A DNA stretch of 64,000 bases from Streptomyces cellostaticus. GTDB lineage: Bacteria > Actinomycetota > Actinomycetes > Streptomycetales > Streptomycetaceae. The notes beneath the pieces were generated by a model that did no database searches, had not been told where the DNA came from, and was given only the letters and a program-made list of their open reading frames with translations. Shown piece after piece: positions 43,253-50,831 of this stretch. Numbering within the stretch: the stretch's first letter is position 1; every line of letters starts with the position of its first letter. The stretch covers positions 1-64,000 of the forward strand of contig NZ_JALLIN010000011.1 of the NCBI RefSeq assembly GCF_023630175.1, given 5' to 3'. The position numbers and the translations under genes were made by a program.

Positions 43253-44304
43253 CACGACCTCCCTTCCACGACGCCGCCGGGGGCGGGGCCAGGGGCACCG
43301 TATCCGGCCTTCTCCCCGTCCGTCCGCGTCTCCGTGTCCGTGTCCGTGTCCGCGCCCGTGTCCGGTGCCGGTGGCTGCCACACGGCCTCCTGGACGAGCC
43401 CCACCCGCAGCCGCGGCGAGCGGCGCAGCGCGCAGGAGGTCAGCGCACCGCCGGCCGCGGCCGTGACGGCGGCCCGGGCTTGCGCGTGCTCCCCGAACAG
43501 CAGTCCGGCCCGCACGGTCACCCGGCGACGGCGCATCCGGACCCGGACCGGCCCGACGCCGGGCACCGCGGTCACCGCGTCACGCACCAGGGACTCGACG
43601 GCCGTGCGGTCCACCGTCGCCACGACCCCCGGCGCCGGGGTGCGCACGGTCGCCCGGCGGCGCAGCCCGGGAGTGGCGGCGAGGACGGCCAGCCACAGCC
43701 CGAGCAGGGCCGTCAGCACGCCCGCGGCGACCACGGCCGCGTCGCCCGGCCCGTGCCCGGGCAGCCAGTGCACCGCGAGGACCCGCCAGGCGGAGGCCGG
43801 CCGGTGCGCGGTGCGCACCCGGATCAGATCGGCGCCCAGGGCGCCGCAGAGCAGGGCCGCCGCCGCGGCGACCACGGCCGCCGGCAGCCGGCGCCCGGAC
43901 CACGACCGCCTGGGCGTGTGTACCGGCGGGGCGGCCGTGGGCGCGGTCCCGCCCCCCGGGGCCGCCGTGTCCCCATCGCCCGGGGCCTGCGCCTGCCCGC
44001 CGGTCGCCGCGGGGCACAGCGCGGTGACCTCGATCCGTGCGGGGGGCACGTCGAGTCCGCTCAACTCCCGCGTGCGGAACGACACATGCTCCTGCACGCT
44101 CCGGACCGTCTCCGCCAGGGGCGCGGGATAGGGGAGCGTCATGCCGAGCGCGACCCCGGCCCGGCGCCCCCGCACGGACGCGGCGCTCTTCGTGGTCCGC
44201 GCGCCGGCCCGGCCCCGCAGCGCCTCGTCGGCCGCCCGCTCGCTGATCCGGCGCACGGCCCGGTCGGTGACCGTCGTGGTGCCCCGCCGGGCGGCGGTGG
44301 TCAT
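43252..44304 (-). CDS. Asp23-like/DUF6286 fusion membrane protein
   Basis: A 350-residue two-part protein. Residues ~1-105 resemble an Asp23/Gls24 domain (VTDRAVRRISERAADEAL, then VALGMTLPYPAPLAETVRSV and IEVTALCP). After a Pro/Gly linker come two transmembrane helices (about 140-160 and 195-215) and a DUF6286-type beta domain. The tail has an Asp-Thr repeat (TDTDTDTETRTD). It overlaps both neighbours (ATGA upstream, TGATG downstream). It seems to combine the Asp23 and its anchor in one chain. Confidence 0.78.
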   Translation of the reverse strand: MTTAARRGTTTVTDRAVRRISERAADEALRGRAGARTTKSAASVRGRRAGVALGMTLPYPAPLAETVRSVQEHVSFRTRELSGLDVPPARIEVTALCPAATGGQAQAPGDGDTAAPGGGTAPTAAPPVHTPRRSWSGRRLPAAVVAAAAALLCGALGADLIRVRTAHRPASAWRVLAVHWLPGHGPGDAAVVAAGVLTALLGLWLAVLAATPGLRRRATVRTPAPGVVATVDRTAVESLVRDAVTAVPGVGPVRVRMRRRRVTVRAGLLFGEHAQARAAVTAAAGGALTSCALRRSPRLRVGLVQEAVWQPPAPDTGADTDTDTETRTDGEKAGYGAPGPAPGGVVEGRS

Positions 44305-44486
44305 CGGCGGCTCCGCTCGAACATCTCCCGCAACTCCCGGGCACCCGCGCCGCCCCCGGCCCAGCGGCCCGCCGCCCAGCCGGCCCCGCCGAGCGCGGCC
44401 ACCAGCAGGAACGCGCCGAAGCCGCCGAAGTATCCGGCGAACGCCAGGGCCATCCCCGCGATCATCCCAACGAACGGCGCGTCCAC
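44301..44486 (-). CDS. Small membrane protein of the Asp23 operon
   Basis: A 61-residue protein, almost entirely two glycine/alanine-rich transmembrane helices (MIAGMALAFAGYFGGFGAFL, then VAALGGAGWAAGRWAGG), ending in a charged tail ELREMFERSRR. GTG 44486 follows gggaggtg. Its stop overlaps the start of the Asp23-DUF6286 gene (ATGA). Glycine-zipper helices of this kind often pack in membrane assemblies such as GlsB/AmaP partners. Confidence 0.75.
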   Translation of the reverse strand: MDAPFVGMIAGMALAFAGYFGGFGAFLLVAALGGAGWAAGRWAGGGAGARELREMFERSRR

Positions 44487-44539
44487 GCCCGTTCACCTCC
44501 CGACTGGTTCCGCTGCCGCCTGCGCATTCCCCCGTACCG

Positions 44540-45043
44540 CTACTCCACGCGGGCCTCGGCGCCGGTGGTGGGCTCCTCCTCGTCGGGCAGCCGTACGTCG
44601 TTGACGGTGATGTTCACCTCGACGACCTCCAGCCCGGTGATGCGTTCCACCGCCGCGATGACGTTCTCGCGGACGTCCCGGGCCACGTCGGTGATGGGGA
44701 CGCCGTACTCGACGACCAGGTCCAGGTCCACGGCCGTCTGCCGCTCGCCCACCTCCACCTTGACGCCGCGCCCCACGTTGGGCCGGCCGCCCGGGACCCG
44801 GTCGCGGACGGCGCCGATGGTGCGCGACAGCCCGCCGCCCATGTCGTGGACGCCCGGGATCTCCCGGGCCGCGATGCCCGCCACCTTCACGACGACGAGG
44901 TCGGCGATCGAGGTCCGGCCGCGGTTCGCGGCGGGCTGGTCCGCGCCGGCGGAGCCGCCGGCCAGCGCCGTGGTGCCCTCGGTCCTGCCGCCGGTCCCGG
45001 CTGCGTGGGTGTCCTTGACGGTGACCGTGCTCTGGGTGGTCAT
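44540..45043 (-). CDS. Asp23/Gls24 family envelope stress protein
   Basis: A 167-residue cytosolic protein. After a low-complexity N-terminus (~45 residues), the Asp23 domain runs from TSIADLVVVKVAGIAAREIP through VKVEVGERQTAVDLDLVVEY to an IAAVERITGLEVVEVNI segment near the end. In Firmicutes Asp23 coats the inner membrane via AmaP and responds to alkaline or cell-wall stress; the streptomycete role is not established. ATG 45043 follows gggaagga. It leads the minus operon Asp23, small TM protein, Asp23-DUF6286, AmaP-like, BrkB-like. Confidence 0.9.
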   Translation of the reverse strand: MTTQSTVTVKDTHAAGTGGRTEGTTALAGGSAGADQPAANRGRTSIADLVVVKVAGIAAREIPGVHDMGGGLSRTIGAVRDRVPGGRPNVGRGVKVEVGERQTAVDLDLVVEYGVPITDVARDVRENVIAAVERITGLEVVEVNITVNDVRLPDEEEPTTGAEARVE

Positions 45044-45152
45044 GGTGGTGTCCTTCCCGCGTCGGCTCGTTCCTGTGGTGCCTGCATGTCTTCGGACCCG
45101 CTCCGGCCGCCGTTGTGACGCGGAAGTTCCCGGAAGGGTCCGGTGGAACGCG

Positions 45153-45188
45153 GACGGGGGCCCGGACCGAGCGGTCCGGGCCCCCGTC
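45153..45188. terminator. Strong hairpin terminator after the fasciclin gene
   Basis: GACGGGGGCCCGGACC (45153-45168), loop GAGC, GGTCCGGGCCCCCGTC (45173-45188): a perfect 16-bp stem 11 bases past the minus-strand stop of the fasciclin gene. It separates that transcript from the Asp23 operon. Confidence 0.9.
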
Positions 45189-45198
45189 GGGCGCACCG

Positions 45199-45858
45199 TC
45201 AGGAGGACGGCATCAGCACCGTGTCGACGATGTACACGTTGGCGTTGGCGGTCTTGACGTTGCCGCAGACGACCTTCGAGGAGTCGTTGACGGTGTAGGA
45301 CTCACCGGAGCCGGACGTGGCGAGCTTCGACTTCTCCAGGGTGGGGAAGGAGCCGTTCTCCAGGTCCTTCGGCGCGAGCTTCTGGCCGACGACGTGGTAG
45401 GTGAGGATCTTCGTCAGCTCGGCCTTGTCGGCCAGGACCTTGTCCAGGGTGGCCTTGGGGATCTTCTTGAAGGCGTCGTTGGTCGGGGCGAACACGGTGA
45501 TGTCCTGCGCGTTGTTGAGCGTGTCGACCAGACCGGCCTTCTGCACGGCGGAGACCAGGGTGGACAGGGCCGGGTTGTTGGAGGCGGCGGTCGCCACCGG
45601 GTCCTTGGCCATGCCGTCGAAGGAACCGGCACCGTTCTCGGGCACGGAGGAGCAGGCGGGCCCGAACGGCTCGTCCATCGCCGAGGCGGAGCTGCCCATG
45701 CCGTCGTCCGAGGCGCCGGCCGGCGCCGGCGCCGACGCCTTCGACGCGGAGTCGGACTTGTCGGAGTCGCTGCCGCCGTCGGAACAGGCGCTGAGCGCGA
45801 GCGGCAGGACGGCCGCGGCGGCCAGGGTCACGGCGATCCGGCTGATACGGGTGTTCAT
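45199..45858 (-). CDS. Fasciclin-domain lipoprotein (MPT83/MPT70-like)
   Basis: A 219-residue protein. The signal peptide ends in the lipobox LSAC (residue ~25) and is followed by a Ser/Ala/Asp linker. A FAS1 domain (about 70-217) follows, with SNNPALSTLVSAVQKAGLVD, ITVFAPTNDAFKKIP, ILTYHVVG and VYIVDTVLMP. Two cysteines outside the lipobox (GPACSSV and VVCGNV) match the disulfide pattern of MPT70/83-type proteins. FAS1 domains mediate adhesion or protein contact. In mycobacteria MPT70 and MPT83 are SigK targets. Here the gene lies 68 bases after the molybdoenzyme gene, probably in the same SigK transcript. Confidence 0.92.
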   Translation of the reverse strand: MNTRISRIAVTLAAAAVLPLALSACSDGGSDSDKSDSASKASAPAPAGASDDGMGSSASAMDEPFGPACSSVPENGAGSFDGMAKDPVATAASNNPALSTLVSAVQKAGLVDTLNNAQDITVFAPTNDAFKKIPKATLDKVLADKAELTKILTYHVVGQKLAPKDLENGSFPTLEKSKLATSGSGESYTVNDSSKVVCGNVKTANANVYIVDTVLMPSS

Positions 45859-45926
45859 GCGGTTTCTCCTGTGGGTAGCGGCAGCACGAGCTGCCCTGTG
45901 TGAGGGAAAAGAGGTGGTTCAGGGGG

Positions 45927-47582
45927 TCACTCGACGGTGACCACGACGGAGTGCCGTCCACTGGCACCGTCGGGGACGGTCCGGGTGCGTCTGTCGGTCT
46001 GCACCCGGCCGGAGCGGTCGGTGGCGCGCACGGTGAGCGTGTGACCGCCTTTGGTGGCCTGCCAGGGGAAGGACCACTGGCGCCAGGTGTCACGGCTGTC
46101 CTCGGTGGCCAGCCGGGCCTCCTGCCAGGGGCCGTCGTCGACCCGTACCTCGACCTTGCCGATGCCGCGGTGCTGGGCCCAGGCGACCCCGGCGACCATG
46201 ACGGGACCGGCCCCGGGCCGGGCGAACGGCCTGGGGGTGTCGATCCGGGACTGCGTCTTGACGGGTGCCTCGCGGGCCCAGCCGCGCTCGACCCAGTAGG
46301 GGTCGTAGGCGTCGAAGGTGGTCAGCTCGATGTCGGTAATCCACTTGCAGGCGGAGACGAACCCGTACAGACCGGGCACCACCATCCGTGCGGGGAAGCC
46401 GTGTTCGAACGGCAGCGGCTCCCCGTTCATGCCGACGGCGAGCAGCGCGTCCCGGCCGTCCATGACGTCCTCGACCGGGCTGCCGATGGTCATGCCGTCC
46501 ACCGAGCGGGCCACGAGCTGGTCGGCCGGGCCGCCCCGCGACGGCGGCCGCACCCCGCACTCGGCCAGCAGGTCGGCCAGCCGGGCGCCGGTCCAGCGCG
46601 CCGTACCCACGTACGGGCCGCCGACCTCGTTGGACACACACGTGAGGGTGATGTCGCGTTCCACCAGGTCGCGGCGGAGGAGATCGTCGAAGGAGAGCTC
46701 GACCGGACGGGACACGCCCCTGCCGTGGACGCGCAGCCGCCAGGTGGTGGCGTCCACCTTCGGGACCACCAGCGCGGTGTCGACCCGGTAGAAGGAGCCG
46801 TTGGGGGTGATGAACGGGCTCACGCCGGGGATCCGCAGACCGGCGCCCCGGGGCACGGCGGCCGCGGGCGAGCCCGGCGCCGGCAGCACCAGCCGGTCGC
46901 GGGAGGCGACCGCGCCCCGGGCGCTCGCACCGTTCAGCGCCCGGCCCAGCGTTCCGGCCCCGGCGGAGGCGGCGGCCGCCACCGTGGCGGCGATCACGAA
47001 CCCGCGCCGGTCCCAGTCCTCCCGGGCACCCGGATCGGACGGCCCGCCGGAATCCGGCTCTCCGCCCGATGCGGGTCGCCCGGACACGGGTCGCCCGCCG
47101 GAGTCGGGCTGCCGCCCGGCGAGCCGTCCCGCGAGGACGAGGAGGACAGCCGCCCCGGCGCCCGCGCCCACCAGCGAGGGCAGGGCGTCCGGCAGGCCGC
47201 TCGAGTCGGGCCGGCCGGTCGCCGCCAGCGCGCCGACCACGCCGAACAGCACAACCCCCGCCGCGCCGGTCCGCCGGAAGCGCAGCGCGGCGATTCCGAG
47301 GGCGAACGCGAAAAGCGCCAGCAGCGCCAGAATTCCGCATTGCAGCACCAGCTTGTCGTCGGTGCCGAAATTCCGGACGGCCCAGTCCTTCACGGCGGCG
47401 GGCGTGCGGTCGATCGCCGCCCCTCCCACCGCGACGACCGGTCCCGCCTGCGGACGGACCGCCGCCGACACCAGCTCGGCCGTGGCCAGCGAGGCGAAGC
47501 CCGCCACGGCACCGGCGAGCGCGCCCGCCGTCACCCGGATCGGCCCCAAGGGCCCGCGCGGTTCCTTCTCGTCGTCGGTCAC
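45927..47582 (-). CDS. Membrane sulfite-oxidase-like molybdoenzyme
   Basis: A 551-residue protein. The N-terminal ~160 residues hold four transmembrane helices. A Tat-like DWDRRGFVIAA stretch (about 195) precedes the sulfite-oxidase Moco domain. That domain has the Cys ligand in LTCVSNEVGG (about residue 320), ADLLAECG, FEHGFPARMVVPGLYGF and a C-terminal dimerisation (Mo-co_dimer) Ig-like domain (VEVRVDDGPWQEA). Start GTG 47582 has no ribosome site. It lies five bases downstream of the -10 half of a SigK-type promoter (47617-47587), so the mRNA is probably leaderless. The substrate is unknown. Confidence 0.88.
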   Translation of the reverse strand: MTDDEKEPRGPLGPIRVTAGALAGAVAGFASLATAELVSAAVRPQAGPVVAVGGAAIDRTPAAVKDWAVRNFGTDDKLVLQCGILALLALFAFALGIAALRFRRTGAAGVVLFGVVGALAATGRPDSSGLPDALPSLVGAGAGAAVLLVLAGRLAGRQPDSGGRPVSGRPASGGEPDSGGPSDPGAREDWDRRGFVIAATVAAAASAGAGTLGRALNGASARGAVASRDRLVLPAPGSPAAAVPRGAGLRIPGVSPFITPNGSFYRVDTALVVPKVDATTWRLRVHGRGVSRPVELSFDDLLRRDLVERDITLTCVSNEVGGPYVGTARWTGARLADLLAECGVRPPSRGGPADQLVARSVDGMTIGSPVEDVMDGRDALLAVGMNGEPLPFEHGFPARMVVPGLYGFVSACKWITDIELTTFDAYDPYWVERGWAREAPVKTQSRIDTPRPFARPGAGPVMVAGVAWAQHRGIGKVEVRVDDGPWQEARLATEDSRDTWRQWSFPWQATKGGHTLTVRATDRSGRVQTDRRTRTVPDGASGRHSVVVTVE

Positions 47583-47586
47583 GTGG

Positions 47587-47617
47587 GGAATCCGGTTCCG
47601 CGGGGGTTCCGGATTGG
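47587..47617 (-). promoter_or_regulatory. Putative SigK promoter of the molybdoenzyme-fasciclin unit
   Basis: On the minus strand: CCAATCCG (47617-47610), 15 bases, CGGATTCC (47594-47587). The spacing equals that before sigK and the lipid operon. The first half is identical and the second differs at one base. Transcription would begin at or next to GTG 47582. Confidence 0.72.
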
Positions 47618-47651
47618 CCGTCCCCTCGATCGAGTGAATCTTTTTTCCGCA

Positions 47652-47682
47652 CCCATCCGCGTGCCGCACCGCTACGGAGACA
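47652..47682 (+). promoter_or_regulatory. Weak SigK-like element before the second ECF gene
   Basis: CCCATCCG (47652-47659), 15 bases, CGGAGACA (47675-47682). The first half differs by one base from the SigK element; only CGGA is kept in the second. It lies 140 bases before the ECF start at 47823. It could link the two sigma factors, or be chance. Confidence 0.3.
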
Positions 47683-47822
47683 AGAGAAAAAATCGAGTGT
47701 CCCGGACTCCCGGGCCCTTCCGGTCGTGCATCCGCCGGCGCCTGACCGCCGAAGAGGTCACGCGTCACAGGCTCGGCGCACAGGTGTCCAACCTGGAGAG
47801 ACCGGACGAGAGGAGCCGCCCA

Positions 47823-48407
47823 GTGGCGGGGGCCCGCACACCGACCGCACCACCGGACGTCGGGGGCGTCACCGACGACGCCCTGCTGACGGTCCGGGCC
47901 GCGGAGGGCGACGAGGACGCCTTCGCGGTGCTCGTGCAGCGCCACGCACCGGCGCTCATCCGGCTCGCCACCCGACTGCTGGGCACCCCGGCGGAGGCGG
48001 AGGACGCGGTGCAGGAAGCCTTCCTGAGCGCCTGGCGCCGGCTGCCCGAGTTCCAGGGACGGGCGTCCTTCGGCACGTGGATGTACCGCATCGTCACCAA
48101 CCGCTGCCTGAACGTGCTGCGGGCCCGCAGACCCGTGGCGCCCCTCGAGGCGGCCGGGGAGGTGCCGGCGGCCGAGCACACCACCTCCCCCGAGCGCCTC
48201 GCCGAGTCCCGCGACGCCGTCCGCGAGCTGCGCGAAGCCCTCGACCGCCTCTCGGCCGAACAGCGCACCTGCTGGGTGCTGAGAGAACTGGACGGCCGGT
48301 CCTACGAGTTCATCGCGGACGCGGTCGGCCTCAGCCAGGAGGCCGTCCGGGCCCGCGTCTTCCGCGCACGCCGCTGCCTGACACGAGCACTGGGGGCCTG
48401 GCGATGA
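47823..48407 (+). CDS. ECF RNA polymerase sigma factor
   Basis: A 194-residue ECF sigma factor. Region 2 runs from LVQRHAPALIRLATRLLG through AEDAVQEAFLSAWRRLPEF and FGTWMYRIVTNRCLNVLR. Region 4 has LSAEQRTCWVLRELDGRSYE and LSQEAVRARVFRARRCL. GTG 47823 has gaggag eight bases upstream. The stop overlaps the next gene (ATGA). That gene encodes a protein with a zinc anti-sigma motif fused to an Asp23-like domain, so this sigma factor and its likely regulator are made together. Targets probably include the Asp23 genes on either side. Confidence 0.92.
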   Translation: MAGARTPTAPPDVGGVTDDALLTVRAAEGDEDAFAVLVQRHAPALIRLATRLLGTPAEAEDAVQEAFLSAWRRLPEFQGRASFGTWMYRIVTNRCLNVLRARRPVAPLEAAGEVPAAEHTTSPERLAESRDAVRELREALDRLSAEQRTCWVLRELDGRSYEFIADAVGLSQEAVRARVFRARRCLTRALGAWR

Positions 48408-49024
48408 CCACCCACACCGACCCGCCCGACGACGCCCGTGTCCACGGCGACGACGAACACCTGCCGTGCGGGAGGCCGTTGTCCCGGGTCTGGGACGACT
48501 GGGAACGGCGGACGGAGGACCCCCACCGGACCGGCTGCCCGCACTGCCGCCGGGCCGTACGGGAACTCGACGAACTGGAGACGGCCGTGCGCGGCCTGCG
48601 CGAGGAGTTCCCGGGCACCGACGCGTACGACGCCGGGCCACTGACCCGGCGGGTCATGGACCTCGTCCGCCTGGAGCTGCGGCCCGGCCGGCCGCTTCCC
48701 CTGGGCGAACCGGCCGAGGACCTGTGGATCATGGAAGCGGTCGCGGCCCGCGCGCTGCGCGAGGCCGCCGAGACGGTCGACGGCGTCCGCGCGGGCTCCT
48801 GCCGCCTCGCGCCCGCCGACGGCCCGGACACCGGCGCCGTCGAACTCCGCCTCGACATCCACGCCCCGGCCGGCGCCGGCCTGCCGGAGCTCGCGGAGCG
48901 GGTGAGGCGGCGTGTGCGGGAAACCGCTGACCGGCACCTGGGCATGGTCATAGCGGCCGTGGACATCCGGGTCACCGACCTCGTCGACGCCCCGGCCGGC
49001 GATCAGGAAGGGCGAACCGCATGA
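48404..49024 (+). CDS. ZAS-like anti-sigma motif fused to Asp23-like domain
   Basis: A 206-residue protein. The N-terminal third holds His41-x3-Cys45-x2-Cys48 (HRTGCPHC) with further His19 and Cys22, followed by a helix (AVRELDELETAVRGLREEF). This is the Hx3Cx2C motif of zinc-binding anti-sigma domains that clamp ECF sigma factors. The C-terminal ~90 residues (MEAVAARALREAAETVDGVR, VELRLDIHAP, VIAAVDIRVTDLVD) resemble an Asp23/Gls24 domain. There is no transmembrane helix, so regulation may act through the membrane-bound Asp23/AmaP assembly. It is coupled to the ECF gene (ATGA) and to the next gene (ATGA). Confidence 0.8.
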   Translation: MTTHTDPPDDARVHGDDEHLPCGRPLSRVWDDWERRTEDPHRTGCPHCRRAVRELDELETAVRGLREEFPGTDAYDAGPLTRRVMDLVRLELRPGRPLPLGEPAEDLWIMEAVAARALREAAETVDGVRAGSCRLAPADGPDTGAVELRLDIHAPAGAGLPELAERVRRRVRETADRHLGMVIAAVDIRVTDLVDAPAGDQEGRTA

Positions 49025-49365
49025 CCGCGCACATCGCGCACGACACGCTCGTCGAGGACGTCGCCGGGGTCGTGGAGGGCGTGCCCGGTGTGGCCTTCCT
49101 CAAGCCGGGCCTGGCCGCCCGGCTCCGCTCGGCGTGGTCCGGCCCCGCCGCGGGGCCCGGCGCCGGCCGCCCGCCGGCCGCGGGAATCCGTCTGACGCCC
49201 GGCCCCGAGGGCTGGCACGTCGACGTCCAGGTGGTGGCGTCGCGCCGGGACCGGACGGTGGACGTGACCCGCGCCGTCCGCGACGCCGTCCAGGCACACC
49301 TGGCCGCGCTGTCCCCGGGCGGCCCGCCGGCACGGGTGACCGTGACGGTGACGGGCCTGGTCTGA
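49021..49365 (+). CDS. Short Asp23-like protein
   Basis: A 114-residue protein with the pattern of a shortened Asp23 domain: VEDVAGVVEGVPGVAFLKPG, a Pro/Gly/Ala-rich interruption (about 43-55), then WHVDVQVVASRRDRTVDVTR and a final VTVTVTGLV strand. It overlaps the preceding gene by ATGA. With the ECF and ZAS-Asp23 genes it forms a three-gene operon. It may interact with the other Asp23-type proteins encoded at 43252-45043. It ends about 100 bases before the convergent rskA stop. Confidence 0.75.
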   Translation: MTAHIAHDTLVEDVAGVVEGVPGVAFLKPGLAARLRSAWSGPAAGPGAGRPPAAGIRLTPGPEGWHVDVQVVASRRDRTVDVTRAVRDAVQAHLAALSPGGPPARVTVTVTGLV

Positions 49366-49465
49366 TCCGGGGCGGGATCCGGCACCGCGCCCGGGCGCAC
49401 GCCCCGGCACCTCGCCGCCGGGCGCCCGCCCCGGCACCGGCCCGGCACCGGCCCGGGCCCGCGTC

Positions 49466-50218
49466 TCAGGTGGGGAAGCCCAGCAGCGCGACCGGCGTGG
49501 AGCTCGGCTCCGCGGAGCCGCCCGCCGGTTCCACGGTGACCCCCATGCCCGAGGCGCCGTCCACCCCGCCGCGCAGCAGCACCGCCTGATCGGTGCGGCC
49601 GGGATCCATGAAGCCGGCCGACCGCATGGTGCCGTCGTCGTCGTACCAGAGCTGGTAGACCTTGCCCCCCGCGGGCCGGGCCATCCCGGAGGCGACGAAC
49701 ACGGCCCTGTCCCGTTCCCGGGAGACCACGACGCTGCCGGTGGCGCCGTCGCCCAGGTCGGCGGTCCGGGTCCGCGCGTCCGGCGCCGCCAGCACGGCGG
49801 CGATCTCGGCGGTGCCCTGCCGGGCGCTGCGCGCCTGCCGCAGGGCGTCCTCGGCCCGCTGGTGCTGCCACACCGTCGTACCGCCGAGCGTGGCGGCCGC
49901 CGCGAGACACGCGGCCAGCGCCCATCGGGACAGCAGCCGCGCCCGGCGTCCGGCCCGGACCGGACGCGTCCCGGTCGTGCCGGGCGGCACCTGCCGGACG
50001 GAGGAGATCCGGCGCAGGACCTGCCCGCGCAGGGCGGCCGAAGGCGTCACGGTGGCGGCGAGCCCCAGACGCGCCGCGGTCGCGGACAGCTCGGCGGTCT
50101 CCTGCGCACACGCCTCGCAGTCCGCCAGGTGACGCTCGAACGCGGCGTGTTCCTCGTCGGACAGGGCGTGCAGGGCGTAGGCGCCGGTCATCAGGTGCAG
50201 GTCGGCGGTGGTGGTCAC
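49466..50218 (-). CDS. rskA: RskA-family anti-sigma-K factor
   Basis: A 250-residue membrane anti-sigma factor. A cytoplasmic N-terminal domain carries the zinc motif HLADCEAC (Hx3Cx2C, about residues 30-37). One transmembrane helix (about residues 90-112) and an extracytoplasmic RskA domain follow (AVFVASGMARPAGGKVYQLW, a VEPAGGS region). Release of SigK requires cutting of such proteins by site-1 and site-2 proteases in mycobacteria. GTG 50218 overlaps the sigK stop (GTGA). The pairing and order match M. tuberculosis sigK-rskA. Confidence 0.92.
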   Translation of the reverse strand: MTTTADLHLMTGAYALHALSDEEHAAFERHLADCEACAQETAELSATAARLGLAATVTPSAALRGQVLRRISSVRQVPPGTTGTRPVRAGRRARLLSRWALAACLAAAATLGGTTVWQHQRAEDALRQARSARQGTAEIAAVLAAPDARTRTADLGDGATGSVVVSRERDRAVFVASGMARPAGGKVYQLWYDDDGTMRSAGFMDPGRTDQAVLLRGGVDGASGMGVTVEPAGGSAEPSSTPVALLGFPT

Positions 50219-50799
50219 GCGGTCACCCCCAGGCAGTCGCGCAGCCGGATGAGACCGTCCCGCAGCCGGGTCTTGGCGGTGCCCAGCGGAAGGGCGAGCG
50301 CCTCCGCGACCTGGCGGTAGGTCAGCCCGCGGTAGTAGGCGAGCGTGACGGCCTGCCGCTGGATCTCGGTCAGCGTGCGCAGGCACCGCCGTACCTGTTC
50401 CCGTTCCAGCCTGGCCTCGACCTGTTCGGTCACCTCGTCGAACTCGGGCGTCCGAGCCAGCAGGGCCGCCTTGTGGTCCCTGACCGCCGCCGCCTCCACC
50501 GAGCGCACCCGGTCCACCGCGCGGCGGTGCGCGAGCGTGAGGACCCAGTTGAGGGCGGTCCCGATCTCGGACCGGTAGCGGGGAGCGGTCCGCCACACCT
50601 CGACCAGTACCTCCTGCGCCACTTCCTCCGACTGGGCCGGGTCACGCAGCACGGCCTGCACGACCCCGAGGACCGGACCGGCCACGGCGTCGTAGACGGA
50701 GGCGAACGCGTCCTCGTCGCCCAGGGCGACGCGGCCCATCAGCTCCTGCAGATCAGGTCGGGACGAGGGATTCGCGCCGATGTACACGGCTTCTCTCAC
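50215..50799 (-). CDS. sigK: ECF sigma factor SigK
   Basis: A 194-residue ECF sigma factor. Region 2 has FASVYDAVAGPVLGVVQAVL and SEEVAQEVLVEVWRTAPRY. Region 4 has IQRQAVTLAYYRGLTYRQVA. Start GTG 50799 has ggagg six bases upstream and lies ~26 bases after the predicted start point of its SigK-type promoter; the longer frame is excluded by that promoter. Cys139 and Cys189 are 50 residues apart, the same spacing as the redox-active pair Cys133/Cys183 reported for M. tuberculosis SigK. So oxidation-sensitive release from RskA is likely kept. It is coupled to rskA by GTGA. Confidence 0.93.
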   Translation of the reverse strand: MREAVYIGANPSSRPDLQELMGRVALGDEDAFASVYDAVAGPVLGVVQAVLRDPAQSEEVAQEVLVEVWRTAPRYRSEIGTALNWVLTLAHRRAVDRVRSVEAAAVRDHKAALLARTPEFDEVTEQVEARLEREQVRRCLRTLTEIQRQAVTLAYYRGLTYRQVAEALALPLGTAKTRLRDGLIRLRDCLGVTA

Positions 50800-50831
50800 A
50801 AGGTGCCTCCGCGGTTGCGACATCTCCGGAC

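Noticed and set aside
50821..50823. ATG 50823 as the sigK start
   Set aside because: The SigK-type promoter places the transcript start at about this position, and GTG 50799 has a proper ggagg site.
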